From: RPQJ01 sp963846885
GTDB taxonomy: Bacteria; Pseudomonadota; Gammaproteobacteria; Steroidobacterales; Steroidobacteraceae
Direction of reading: 5' to 3'
Length of the DNA: 64,000 nucleotides
NCBI GenBank assembly: GCA_963846885.1
Contig: CAWJXS010000023.1
Coordinates: forward strand, 264,503-328,502
Part shown: positions 24,997 to 33,560 of the stretch, piece after piece
Layout: each line of letters begins with the position of its first letter
Numbering within the stretch: the first letter of the stretch is position 1
Notes under the pieces: generated by a model
Told to the model about the DNA's origin: nothing
Database searches by the model: none
Seen by the model: the letters and a program-made list of their open reading frames with translations, nothing else
Made by a program: the position numbers and the translations under genes

Positions 24997-26910
24997 ATGC
25001 CCGCCAAGATCATCCAGCGCAACAAGAAGCCGATGAAGAAGGTGAAGGTCGATTCCGTCACCATCGACATCATCGAAAGCGCCCTGCGCAATGCCCGCTA
25101 CGAAATGGACACCGTGCTGTTCCGCACGGCCATGTCGCCGGGCATCCGCGAGCAGCACGACGAGTTCCCCATGATCGCGAACCTCGACGGCAAGATGGTC
25201 GTCGGCCAGTTCGGCTCGTTCATCTGGGGCTTCATGCAGGGGTACGACGGCACGGTCGAGGAGGGCGACGTCTTCCTCACCAACGACCCGTACTCGGTCA
25301 ACGGCGCGATCAGCCACCAGAACGACTGGCTCATGTTGATGCCGGTGTTCAAGGACGGCCGCGTGATCGCCTGGTCGGCGATGTTCGGTCACATGACCGA
25401 CGTCGGCGGCAAGGTGCCTGGCTCGCTGCCCACGGATGCCCGTACGATCTATGAAGAAGGCGTGTCGGTGCCGCCGATCAAGATCATCAAGGGCGGCCAG
25501 CTGCAGGACGACCTGCTCAAGGTCATCCTGCACAACTGCCGGCTGCCCACGTGGAATTTCTCCGACTTCAACGCCATCGTCGCGGCGCTGCGCACCGCGG
25601 CCATCCGCTGCATCGAGATCTCGACCCGCTTCGGCGACGACGTGTTCTATTCGGCGATGGACGCCATGCTCGAGCGCAACAAGCGCGCGATGCGCCAGCT
25701 CATCCGCCAGACGGTGCCGGAGAAGAAGCAGTACTTCGAGGACTACATCTGCGACGACGGTCTCAACATGGGTCCGTACAAGATCGCGTGCACGATGTGG
25801 CGCGAAGGGGACAAGTGCATCTTCGACTTCACGGGCACCGACCCGCAGTCGATCTCCTCGATCAACTTCCTGTTGAACGAAGAGATGTTCAAGATGTTCG
25901 CGGGCGTCTACATGATCATGGTGTTCGACCCGCAGATCCTCTTCAACGACGGCTTCTACGACCTCATGGAAGTGCGCATCCCGCCGGGCACGCTGCTGAA
26001 GCCGCTGAAGCCCGCCGCGCTGTCGTGCCGCACGCACGCGCTCGGCCGCATCTTCGACATCCTGGGCGGCCTGCTGGGCCAGGGTAATCCTGCCTTCATG
26101 TGCGCGGCCGGGTTCTCGGACAGCCCGCATTTCATGTACTCGGGCTACAAGAAGAATGGCGAGTGGTACCAGCTGTACCAGATCACGTTCGGCGGCATTC
26201 CGGGCAAGCCGTTCGGCGACGGCCCTGACGGCCATTCGCTGTGGCCCTCGTTCACCAACGTGCCGAACGAGTTCCTCGAAAGCTATTTCCCGCTGCGCAT
26301 CGACATCTACGAGACGATCCCCGACACGGGCGGCGCCGGCAAGAATCGCGGCGGCAATGGCCTGCGCATCGGCTATCGCTTCCTCGAGCAGGGCGAGATT
26401 TCGATCCACGACGATCGCTGGCTCACCTACCCGTGGGGCGTCAACGGCGGCCTGCCCGGCGCGCGCAGCAAGAAGACGCTGGTGCGCACGGACGGCACCG
26501 AAGAACTGCTGCCGTCCAAGATCGACCGCGTCAAGGTCAACGAGGGCGACCTGCTGCTTTCCGACACCTGGGGTGGCGGCGGTTGCGGCGATCCGTTCGA
26601 GCGCGAGGTGGAGAAGGTGGTGTTCGACGTGCAGGCGGGGCTCGTCACGCCCAAGGGCGCGCGCAACTACGGCGTCGTCATCAATGCCGACCTCACCGCC
26701 GATATCGCGGCGACGGAGAAATTGCGCGCCAAACTGCGCGCAGAACGCGGGCCGGTGGCGCTCTTCGATCGCGGCTTCACGTCGATCGAGTCGCTCAAGG
26801 ATCGCTGCAAGGCCGAGACGGGTCACGAGCCGCCGCAGCAGCCGCGTTTTTCGGAGCGCGTGCTGAAGTCGGCCACGGCGCCGGGCAGGAAGAAGTCGAA
26901 GGTGGCCTGA
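24997..26910 (+). CDS. hyuB: Hydantoinase/oxoprolinase subunit B
   Basis: This 637-residue partner of HyuA is the catalytic half in N-methylhydantoinase and related lactamases. The N-terminal VDSVTIDIIESALRNARYEMD, the HDEFPMIANLDGKMV stretch, LTNDPYSVNGAISHQNDW and the glycine-rich GAGKNRGGNGLRIGYRF are family features. The end is basic (APGRKKSKVA), like the HyuA tail. It is one base from the next gene, so the unit is tightly coupled. The substrate is not determined. Confidence 0.92.
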   Translation: MPAKIIQRNKKPMKKVKVDSVTIDIIESALRNARYEMDTVLFRTAMSPGIREQHDEFPMIANLDGKMVVGQFGSFIWGFMQGYDGTVEEGDVFLTNDPYSVNGAISHQNDWLMLMPVFKDGRVIAWSAMFGHMTDVGGKVPGSLPTDARTIYEEGVSVPPIKIIKGGQLQDDLLKVILHNCRLPTWNFSDFNAIVAALRTAAIRCIEISTRFGDDVFYSAMDAMLERNKRAMRQLIRQTVPEKKQYFEDYICDDGLNMGPYKIACTMWREGDKCIFDFTGTDPQSISSINFLLNEEMFKMFAGVYMIMVFDPQILFNDGFYDLMEVRIPPGTLLKPLKPAALSCRTHALGRIFDILGGLLGQGNPAFMCAAGFSDSPHFMYSGYKKNGEWYQLYQITFGGIPGKPFGDGPDGHSLWPSFTNVPNEFLESYFPLRIDIYETIPDTGGAGKNRGGNGLRIGYRFLEQGEISIHDDRWLTYPWGVNGGLPGARSKKTLVRTDGTEELLPSKIDRVKVNEGDLLLSDTWGGGGCGDPFEREVEKVVFDVQAGLVTPKGARNYGVVINADLTADIAATEKLRAKLRAERGPVALFDRGFTSIESLKDRCKAETGHEPPQQPRFSERVLKSATAPGRKKSKVA

Positions 26911-26911
26911 G

Positions 26912-27547
26912 ATGACCAGCGCAGCCGACACGTACACCACCGTCGGCTACAGCTCGCCGAGCTTCAGCGCCGGGCAGCGCCCGGCGGTGCTCGTGGTCGA
27001 CTTCCAGCTGGCCTTCACGGACCCGCGCTGGCCGCTCGGTGGGTTGCCGCTGATACACGCCGCACGTGATCGCACGGCGCAATTGCTCCACCTCGCGCGG
27101 GCAAAAAACGTGCCGGTGGCGGCGTGCTATACGGCCTATGGCAGCCTGGCCGACATGCCGTTCTGGAAGGTGAAGCCGGTCCGCGACGAGTTCTACTACG
27201 GCGACCCCTGCACGGAGATGGACCCGAAGATCCACCACGAGAAGAACTTCACCTACTGCAAGAACGCGCCGTCGATGTTCTTCCAGACCCCGCTGATCAC
27301 ATTCCTGGTGAAGCAGCAGGTGGACACCGTCATCGTCACGGGCTGCACGACCAGCGGCTGCGTGCGGGCGACGATCGTGGACGCGTTCTCCTACGGATTC
27401 CGGGTCATCGTGCCGGACGAATGCTGTGGCGACGCCGAGGAAGCTCCGCACCGGTCGAATCTCGCCGACGTCGGTCGTCGTTACGCGGATGTGACGTCCA
27501 CCGCCGAGGTGGCGAAGTACGTCGCGGCGTTAAGCGCAGCGCGCTGA
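26912..27547 (+). CDS. Isochorismatase-family amidohydrolase (N-carbamoylsarcosine amidase-like)
   Basis: This 211-residue cysteine hydrolase has Asp30 (LVVDFQ), Lys117 (TYCKNAPSMFFQT) and Cys150 (GCTTSGCVRATIVDAFSYGF) as the probable triad. It is clearly related to the enzyme at 19885-20547 but only distantly. It closes the lyase-hyuA-hyuB unit with a one-base gap. If HyuAB opens a hydantoin-like ring, an N-carbamoyl amino acid would be formed, and hydrolysis of that product is the natural job for this enzyme. That is inference. Confidence 0.88.
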   Translation: MTSAADTYTTVGYSSPSFSAGQRPAVLVVDFQLAFTDPRWPLGGLPLIHAARDRTAQLLHLARAKNVPVAACYTAYGSLADMPFWKVKPVRDEFYYGDPCTEMDPKIHHEKNFTYCKNAPSMFFQTPLITFLVKQQVDTVIVTGCTTSGCVRATIVDAFSYGFRVIVPDECCGDAEEAPHRSNLADVGRRYADVTSTAEVAKYVAALSAAR

Positions 27548-27568
27548 CCGACCTCCGCTGGTTCCGCG

Positions 27569-27685
27569 TGTCCTGTCGTGCCCGGAAAGGCAGACATGCG
27601 GGAGTTGCAGGCGCTCGAGCCGACTGTGTCCTGCCGCGCTTGGAAAGGCAGACACGCGCGCGTCAGGACACAGTCGGCTCGAGCG
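27569..27685. repeat. Core-in-hairpin repeat, half copy C1 and full copy C2
   Basis: C2 has 22-bp perfect arms (27612-27633 and 27664-27685) around a 30-base core in reverse orientation (27634-27663, containing GGAAAGGCAGACA). C1 (27569-27605) repeats the left inner arm and core in diverged form, but no matching right arm follows. Together they look like a partial tandem duplication. Confidence 0.85.
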
Positions 27686-27747
27686 ACTGACATCACCGTC
27701 CTTTGTAACTTTTCCGAGTGCACCAACGGCTGAGGTGCTGCAAGAGG

Positions 27748-27918
27748 GGCGGTTGATCCGGGACCTTCCCCCGAGCGCGTGTCTGCCTTTCCAAGCTCGG
27801 GGGAAGGTCCCGGATCGACCGCCTGTAGCGAGCGCGTGTTGCCTTTCCAAGCTCGGGGGAAGGTCCCGGATCGACCGCCTGCAGCAAGCGCGTACCTGCC
27901 TTTCTCGATCGAGAAAGG
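27748..27918. repeat. Core-in-hairpin repeat, full copy D with partial copies E and F
   Basis: D has 28-bp arms with one mismatch (27748-27775 and 27796-27823) and a 20-base loop, CGCGTGTCTGCCTTTCCAAG. E (about 27829-27882) repeats core plus right arm directly, with a two-base deletion in the core. F (about 27884-27918) has a decayed core ending in the perfect 20-bp palindrome at 27899-27918. The array stops six bases before the stop of the leftward symporter gene. Confidence 0.88.
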
Positions 27919-27924
27919 ACAGCT

Positions 27925-29169
27925 TCAGACGTGCGTTGGTTCGGATTCGTCGACCAGCACCGTGACGGCGACGTCTGCCGTCACGTTGCCAATCGTGCGG
28001 AAGATGTCCGGAATGATCTCGACCGCGACGAGGATGCCCAGCACCTCGATGGGCAGGCCGAGCGCGGCGCAGATCGGCGCGACGCTCGCGATGAAGGACA
28101 CCTGGCCGGGCAGTCCCACGGAGCCGATGCTCACGGCGATGGCGACGAGTATGGCGCCCGCCATCTGCAGCAAGCTGGGTTCGATGCCGTACATCGCCGC
28201 AATGAAAAAGCAGACGCCCAGGTTGCCGAGCGGACTCGTGTAACGAAACACGGCGACGGCGAGCGGCAGCACCAGGTGCGCCACGCGCGGGGTCACCTGC
28301 AGTCGTTCGCGCGCGCATTCGATCATCGCGGGCAGGGTTGCAAGCGAGCTCTGGGTGCTGGCCGCAACGACCTGCACGGGTGCGACGGCGACGGCGAATG
28401 CGCGCACGCCGATGCGGCTGCGGAAAGCCACCACGACGTAGATTGCAATGATCGCGATCGCTATGACGAGGGCCACCGTGACCGCGTACTGCGCGAGCAA
28501 GCCGGCTGCGCCGACCCCGGCTTGACGGCCCACGCCGAGTGCGAGCGCGAACACGCCGATCGGCGCCAGCAGCAATACCCAGTGCACGATGACGACCATC
28601 GCCTCGGCCATCGCGGTGAAGAAGTTCGTCAGCACGAGGCGCTGCGCGACGGGCAGGCGGGTGGCTGCGAAGCCAAACAGCGTCGCGAACACGACCAGTG
28701 CGAGGATCGCGTTGTCGGCCGCCGCCGCGATGATGTTCGGCGGCAGCAGTTGCTGCATCCACTGCGACCAGTCGAGGCTGGTCGCCACCTGGGTCGAGTC
28801 GCTGCCGACTCCCGCCAGGAAGGCCTGCGCGGCGACCGGGTCGACTGGCCACAGGGCCAGCAGCGTTTGCGACAGGGTGACGGCCAGCACGCCGGCCAGC
28901 AGCAGCAGGGCGCCGAACCAGCCGATTGCCCGGGTGGCGAGCCGCCCGGTGGCCATTGCATCCGCGACACTGGCGACTGCGGAGACCAGCATGGCAAACA
29001 CCAGCGGGCCTACCGTCATGCGCAGCGCGTTGAGCCAGAGCGTGCCGATCGACTCCAGGACCGTCGCGATTTCGTGGGCGACCGCACCGCCCGAGTGATC
29101 GATCCAGGCGCCAAGCGCGATGCCGGCACCAAGCGAGCCGAGAACCAACCAATGACGAAGGGGTGCCAC
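27925..29169 (-). CDS. Dicarboxylate/amino acid:cation symporter
   Basis: This 414-residue inner-membrane protein of the DAACS (GltP/DctA) family imports glutamate-like or dicarboxylate substrates with H+ or Na+. Hydrophobic helices cover its length. The re-entrant loop motif ASTQSSLATLP and the substrate/cation motif IPDIFRTIGNVTADV near the C-terminus are diagnostic. It lies nine bases downstream of the alpha/beta-fold gene, in the same direction, and next to the hydantoinase cluster. It may supply that pathway, but its strand is opposite to the nearest arm. Confidence 0.92.
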   Translation of the reverse strand: MAPLRHWLVLGSLGAGIALGAWIDHSGGAVAHEIATVLESIGTLWLNALRMTVGPLVFAMLVSAVASVADAMATGRLATRAIGWFGALLLLAGVLAVTLSQTLLALWPVDPVAAQAFLAGVGSDSTQVATSLDWSQWMQQLLPPNIIAAAADNAILALVVFATLFGFAATRLPVAQRLVLTNFFTAMAEAMVVIVHWVLLLAPIGVFALALGVGRQAGVGAAGLLAQYAVTVALVIAIAIIAIYVVVAFRSRIGVRAFAVAVAPVQVVAASTQSSLATLPAMIECARERLQVTPRVAHLVLPLAVAVFRYTSPLGNLGVCFFIAAMYGIEPSLLQMAGAILVAIAVSIGSVGLPGQVSFIASVAPICAALGLPIEVLGILVAVEIIPDIFRTIGNVTADVAVTVLVDESEPTHV

Positions 29170-29178
29170 GGGTCGACG

Positions 29179-29982
29179 TCAGTTCGTCGCAAGCCAGTCG
29201 AACAGAGTCTGCGCGAACCGGATCTTCTGCTCCTTGCCCGCCACGACGTGCGCCACGTCGTCCCACAGCACGCCCTTGGCCCCGGGAATGCCACGCTCGA
29301 TCGGCAGCGTGGTCCGGGGTGCAGTCACCACGTCTTTGCCCGCGTGGATGATCAGCGACGGGCAGCGGATCTGCTGGAGCCGGTCGCTGGAGTTGAAGCT
29401 TACGCAGGCATCGATCAGGCGTGAATGCGCGGGGAAGCGGCCGTTCAATTCCTTCCACCCGCCGGCCGGACCGAGCAGCTTCTGCTTGTGCGCGTTGTAG
29501 TATTCCGCGTCGAACGAGAGCAGCGTCACTGCCTCCTGGAACCGCTCGAAGCCCAGGTCGCGATGGATCCAGCGGAACATCTCGAGCTGGTCGCGCAGGA
29601 AGTCGTCGACTTCGCACCACGCGCCCATGTTGAGCATGCTGCGCGCAAGGTCGGGCCGGCGGATTGCGATTTCCTGGCAGACGCAGGCGCCCATGCCAAC
29701 GAGGCCCATGAGGTGCACGTTGCGGAGGCCGAGGTGGTCGAGCAGGCCGATGGCGTCGCCCGCGTGCAGTGCCATGTTCGACGGTACACCCAGGTCGTCA
29801 CTTGAATCGCAGATGCCGCGATAGTCAAAGACGATGACCTGGTACCGGTCGACGAGGCCCCGCGCCAGGTGATGGTGGTTGTCGTGGCAGAACGTGCCCC
29901 AGCCGCCCATGCACAGCACCGGGTCGCCCTGGCCCAGCACTTCGTAATACATGTCGTGGCCGTTGATGCGGGCGATGGGCAT
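29179..29982 (-). CDS. Alpha/beta-hydrolase-fold protein lacking the usual serine nucleophile
   Basis: The 267-residue protein follows the fold well: CMGGWGTFCHD as the oxyanion region, VIVFDYRGICDSSD, and a C-terminal IIHAGKDVV ... VAHVVAGKE that supplies Asp and His. At the nucleophile elbow, where GxSxG is expected, it has LVGMGA. Gly96 stands at the serine position and no nearby Ser or Cys replaces it in register. It may use another mechanism, act as a lyase or dioxygenase-like enzyme, or be a binding protein. It is likely co-transcribed with the symporter. Confidence 0.8.
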   Translation of the reverse strand: MPIARINGHDMYYEVLGQGDPVLCMGGWGTFCHDNHHHLARGLVDRYQVIVFDYRGICDSSDDLGVPSNMALHAGDAIGLLDHLGLRNVHLMGLVGMGACVCQEIAIRRPDLARSMLNMGAWCEVDDFLRDQLEMFRWIHRDLGFERFQEAVTLLSFDAEYYNAHKQKLLGPAGGWKELNGRFPAHSRLIDACVSFNSSDRLQQIRCPSLIIHAGKDVVTAPRTTLPIERGIPGAKGVLWDDVAHVVAGKEQKIRFAQTLFDWLATN

Positions 29983-30160
29983 GCAGGATCACTCTGTCGG
30001 GAACGGCCCGGAATGGGGCTGCCCGGATGATTCCACAGCGTGTAACGGCGGGTAAAGCTCGCTTCCCCGGGGCGCCTGCCGCCACCCCTGGGAGCCGGAT
30101 CGTTCCAGACGCCTTCCGGACTGGTAAAGTGGCGCACTTTTCCTGAATCGCCCCTGGGGG

Positions 30161-31234
30161 ATGCCGGTGACTCACGCTGCCATTACGGGCTGGGGCAAGT
30201 GCCTGCCGGCCAATGTCCTGACCAACGACGACCTGGCGACCTTCCTCGACACCAACGACGAGTGGATCGTCTCGCGCACGGGCATCAAAGAGCGTCGCAT
30301 CTCGCACGTCTCGCTCGAGGAGATGGCCTATGTCAGCTCGATGCGGGCGCTGGCGGCGGCCGGCCTCGACCCGGCCGACGTCGAGCTGATCGTCATCGGC
30401 ACCTGCAGCTTTGACGACCAGGTGCCGAACCAGGCCTCGGGCCTGCAGGTGCGCCTGGGTGCGAAGCGCGCAGCCGCGTACGACGTCAATACCGCGTGCA
30501 CCAGCTTCCTCTATGCACTGAGCACCGCCAACGCACTGATCCGCACGGGCGTGGTGAAGAATGCGGTGGTGGTGGGTGGCGAATTGATTTCGGCGTTCAT
30601 GGACTGGCGCAATCGCGGCGTTTGCGTGCTGTTCGGCGATGGCTGCGCTGCCGTCGTGCTGCAGGCAACCGACAATGTCGAAGGCCTGCTCGGCGAGAAG
30701 CTCGGCTGCGACAGCGAGGCCCGGTCGACGCTCGTGGTCGAAGGCATGGGTGGGCGCTACTGCAATGCCGGGCGGCAATATGGCGAGACGTCCTGGATCT
30801 TCGAGGGTCCGGAGATCTTCAAGCGTGCCGTGCTTGGCATGTCCGGCGCCTGCGCCGACGTGCTCGACGCGCAGGGCTACAAGGTCGACGATGTCGACGT
30901 CGTCATTCCGCACCAGGCCAACCTGCGCATCATGGATGCGGTCGCGAAGCGTGTTGGTGCGCCTGCGGAGCGGATGTTCGTCAACGTACACAAGTACGGC
31001 AACATGTCAGCGGCGACGGTCGCAGTGGCGCTGGTCGAAGCCATCGAGGAAGGCCGTGTCAAACCCGGCAGCCTGTTGCTGTTGCCGGCGTTCGGAGCGG
31101 GCCTGACGTATTGCGCGCACCTGGTGCGCTGGGGTGCACGCACGACACCGCTCGGCACTACCGACGTCGAACTGCCGCCGAGCGACCGGACGGCACTGGA
31201 AATCGTGCAGGGTTACCTGCGCCAGAAACCCTGA
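30161..31234 (+). CDS. FabH-like 3-oxoacyl-ACP synthase III family protein
   Basis: This 357-residue thiolase-fold condensing enzyme has the nucleophile Cys in DVNTACTSFLYAL, the His in IPHQANLRIMD, and the Asn in VNVHKYGNMSAATVAVAL. The N-terminal ITGWGKCLPANVLTNDDL and TNDEWIVSRTGIKERRI are FabH features. It is longer than housekeeping FabH and stands alone without fab genes, so it could start branched or special acyl chains. GGGGGA lies just before a GTG at 30167, two codons inside the ATG used here, and that GTG may be the real start. Confidence 0.88.
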   Translation: MPVTHAAITGWGKCLPANVLTNDDLATFLDTNDEWIVSRTGIKERRISHVSLEEMAYVSSMRALAAAGLDPADVELIVIGTCSFDDQVPNQASGLQVRLGAKRAAAYDVNTACTSFLYALSTANALIRTGVVKNAVVVGGELISAFMDWRNRGVCVLFGDGCAAVVLQATDNVEGLLGEKLGCDSEARSTLVVEGMGGRYCNAGRQYGETSWIFEGPEIFKRAVLGMSGACADVLDAQGYKVDDVDVVIPHQANLRIMDAVAKRVGAPAERMFVNVHKYGNMSAATVAVALVEAIEEGRVKPGSLLLLPAFGAGLTYCAHLVRWGARTTPLGTTDVELPPSDRTALEIVQGYLRQKP

Positions 31235-31270
31235 GGGGGCGTCGGCGACGTACACCGGAGCCTTGCCCTG

Positions 31271-32143
31271 ATGATGGCTCCTGCCCGCAAGGCGCTGCTC
31301 CAGATCCACCTGTGCGTGGTCATCTGGGGCTTCACAGCGATCCTCGGCAAGCTGATCTCGCTGCCCGCGTTTGCGCTCGTGTGGTGGCGCATGTTCCTCG
31401 TGGTCGTCGCGTTGGCCTTCATCCCGGCGTTCTGGCGCGGGCTGCAGCGCATGAGCCTGCGCACGATCGGCATCTTCGCGGGCATCGGCGTCGTCGTCGC
31501 GCTGCACTGGGTCAGTTTCTACGGCGCCATCAAGCTCGCGAACGCATCGGTCGCGGCCGCCTGCATGGGCGTGGCTCCGCTCATGATGGCGGTCGTCGAG
31601 CCCTGGATCACGCGCAAGCGATTTGATCCACGCGAGCTGCTGATCGGCGTGGCCGCCGTGCCCGGTGTACTGCTGGTCGTGGGCGGTACGCCGCAGGGCA
31701 TGCGGATCGGGATCGCAGTCGGCGTGCTCTCGGCCTTCCTGGTCTCGGTGTTTGGCTCGCTCAACAAGCGTTACGTCGAACTGGGCGAACCGATGGCCGT
31801 CACCGGCCTCGAGCTTGCAGCCGGAACGGCGTTTCTCACGCTGCTCGCGCTGCTGTTCGGCGGCGAGTCAACGCACCTGTCGATCCCCGGTGCGCACGAC
31901 GCGTGGCTGCTGCTGGTGCTGGCGCTCGCGTGCACCCTGTTCCCGTTTGCATTGTCGCTCGTCGCACTGCGCAACCTGAGCGCATTCAGTGCGCAGCTCG
32001 CCGTGAGTCTCGAGCCGGTGTACGCGGTGTTCCTTGCCATCCTGCTGCTGGGCGAGCAGCGCGAACTGGGACTGCAGTTCTACGCCGGACTCGCCATCAT
32101 CCTCGGCAGTGTGTTTGCGCACGCGATGCTGAAACGCGCGTGA
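31271..32143 (+). CDS. EamA/DMT-family membrane transporter
   Basis: The 290-residue inner-membrane protein has ten predicted helices in two five-helix EamA repeats. It begins QIHLCVVIWGFTAILGKLI, with LEPVYAVFLAILLLGE in the second repeat, both classic for the drug/metabolite transporter family. These proteins usually export amino acids or metabolites. It follows the FabH-like gene by 36 bases. The substrate is unknown. Confidence 0.9.
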   Translation: MMAPARKALLQIHLCVVIWGFTAILGKLISLPAFALVWWRMFLVVVALAFIPAFWRGLQRMSLRTIGIFAGIGVVVALHWVSFYGAIKLANASVAAACMGVAPLMMAVVEPWITRKRFDPRELLIGVAAVPGVLLVVGGTPQGMRIGIAVGVLSAFLVSVFGSLNKRYVELGEPMAVTGLELAAGTAFLTLLALLFGGESTHLSIPGAHDAWLLLVLALACTLFPFALSLVALRNLSAFSAQLAVSLEPVYAVFLAILLLGEQRELGLQFYAGLAIILGSVFAHAMLKRA

Positions 32144-32183
32144 ATTCAGCCGCCGGTCCTTTGCGACCCTTGCAATGCTTTTT

Positions 32184-32212
32184 TTGACGTAGGATTACGC
32201 TTACCTGACAAT
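32184..32212 (+). promoter_or_regulatory. Predicted promoter of the porin-glutaminase unit
   Basis: TTGACG (32184-32189) and GACAAT (32207-32212) are separated by 17 bases, directly after a T run. The leader would be about 80-90 bases to the porin ATG at 32302. Confidence 0.5.
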
Positions 32213-32301
32213 GCTCCGAGCGCCGTCAGTCCCTGCCGCATTTCGCAGGCTTCCCAACGTGTCCGGCGTCGTTCCTCAATCGGGCCCCAGGAGATCACGA
32301 A

Positions 32302-33534
32302 ATGGATTGTTTCGGTAACGGTCGTCCCTCAACGCTCGGGCTCGCAGTTGCAATGGTCCTGAGTACCGCGACGGCCGCGCCCGCTCTGGCGGAAGACGCC
32401 GGCCGCGACTTCGAAATCTACGGCTTCGCACAGGCCGATTTCATCCAGGACTTCGACGGCCGGCTCGACCCGGACTGGGACGATGCGTTCCGCCCGTCGA
32501 AAATCGGCATCGACGAGCAGTTCGGCAGCGATGGCCAGTCGAGCATCAGCGTCAAGCAGAGCCGCTTCGGCGTCAAAGGCAGCATGCCGACGGGCGAGGG
32601 CGGCACGCCGCTCACGTTCAAGTTCGAGTTCGACCTGTTCGGCACCGGTGCCGATGCGGGCCAGACCACGTTCCGGCTGCGTCACGCTTACGGCGAGTGG
32701 GGCGCACTGCTGGCGGGACAGACCAACACCCTGTTCATGGACGGCGACGTGTTCCCCAACACGATCGACTACTGGGGCCCGGCGGGCATGGTGTTCTACC
32801 GCAACGTGCAGATCCGCTACACGCCGTTCAAGTCGGAAAACAGCCACTTCTCGATCGCGGTCGAGCGTCCGGGCAACGACATCGATTCCGGCAACCTGCG
32901 CTTGATCGAAGGCTTTGAAGACCTGCAGGTGCAGAACGACGAGACCCTGCCGGACCTCACGGCGCAGTACCGCTACGGCGGCGACTGGGGTCACGTGCAG
33001 GTCGCGGGCATCCTGCGCAAAGTCGGCTTCGAGGTGCGCGAGACATCCGCCGACCGCTGGCAAAGCGGCAGCGAGACCGGCTGGGGCATCAACCTCGGCT
33101 CCTCGATCAACACGATCGGCAGCGACAAGATCCTGCTGCAGTTCGTGTATGGCGAAGGCATCGCGAGCTACATGAACGACGGCGGCATGGACCTGGCGCC
33201 GACCGCGCGTTTCGACGAGACCGTGGTGACCGACGTCGAGGCCGAGGCCATTCCGCTCACGGGTGTGGTGGCGTACTACGATCATTACTGGACCCCGAAG
33301 TGGTCGAGTTCGATCGGCTACAGCTACACGGAAGTCGATAACACCAACTTCCAGGCGGCCGACACGTTCAACAAGGGCGAGTACGCCTCGGTGAACCTGC
33401 TGCACTTTCCGGGCGAGAACCTGATGCTCGGCGGCGAGTTCCTGTACGGCCGGCGCACCAACAACGACGGCGCGGACGGCGACGACATGCGCTTCCAGTT
33501 CACGGTCAAATACAACTTCGGCATCAAGCTCTGA
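32302..33534 (+). CDS. DcaP-like trimeric outer-membrane porin
   Basis: The 410-residue protein has a signal peptide ending near TAAPALAEDA. A beta-barrel with alternating aromatic and polar strands follows. The stretches FEIYGFAQADFIQDF, SRFGVKGSMPTGEGG and TLFMDGDVFPNTIDYWGP resemble DcaP-family channels, which take up anionic substrates such as dicarboxylates. The final residue region ending FGIKL fits a barrel C-terminus, although it is not a terminal Phe. The stop overlaps the possible upstream start of the glutaminase gene. Confidence 0.85.
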   Translation: MDCFGNGRPSTLGLAVAMVLSTATAAPALAEDAGRDFEIYGFAQADFIQDFDGRLDPDWDDAFRPSKIGIDEQFGSDGQSSISVKQSRFGVKGSMPTGEGGTPLTFKFEFDLFGTGADAGQTTFRLRHAYGEWGALLAGQTNTLFMDGDVFPNTIDYWGPAGMVFYRNVQIRYTPFKSENSHFSIAVERPGNDIDSGNLRLIEGFEDLQVQNDETLPDLTAQYRYGGDWGHVQVAGILRKVGFEVRETSADRWQSGSETGWGINLGSSINTIGSDKILLQFVYGEGIASYMNDGGMDLAPTARFDETVVTDVEAEAIPLTGVVAYYDHYWTPKWSSSIGYSYTEVDNTNFQAADTFNKGEYASVNLLHFPGENLMLGGEFLYGRRTNNDGADGDDMRFQFTVKYNFGIKL

Positions 33535-33560
33535 TGCGGCCCGCCATGAAGGAAACGATC

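Noticed and set aside
24862..26940. A 692-codon open frame antisense to hyuB.
   Set aside because: Same compositional artefact; HyuB on the other strand is full length with family motifs.
27530..29620. A 696-codon minus-strand frame covering the repeat array and symporter gene.
   Set aside because: It is out of frame with the symporter and made of Arg-rich filler; the symporter frame has all the helices.
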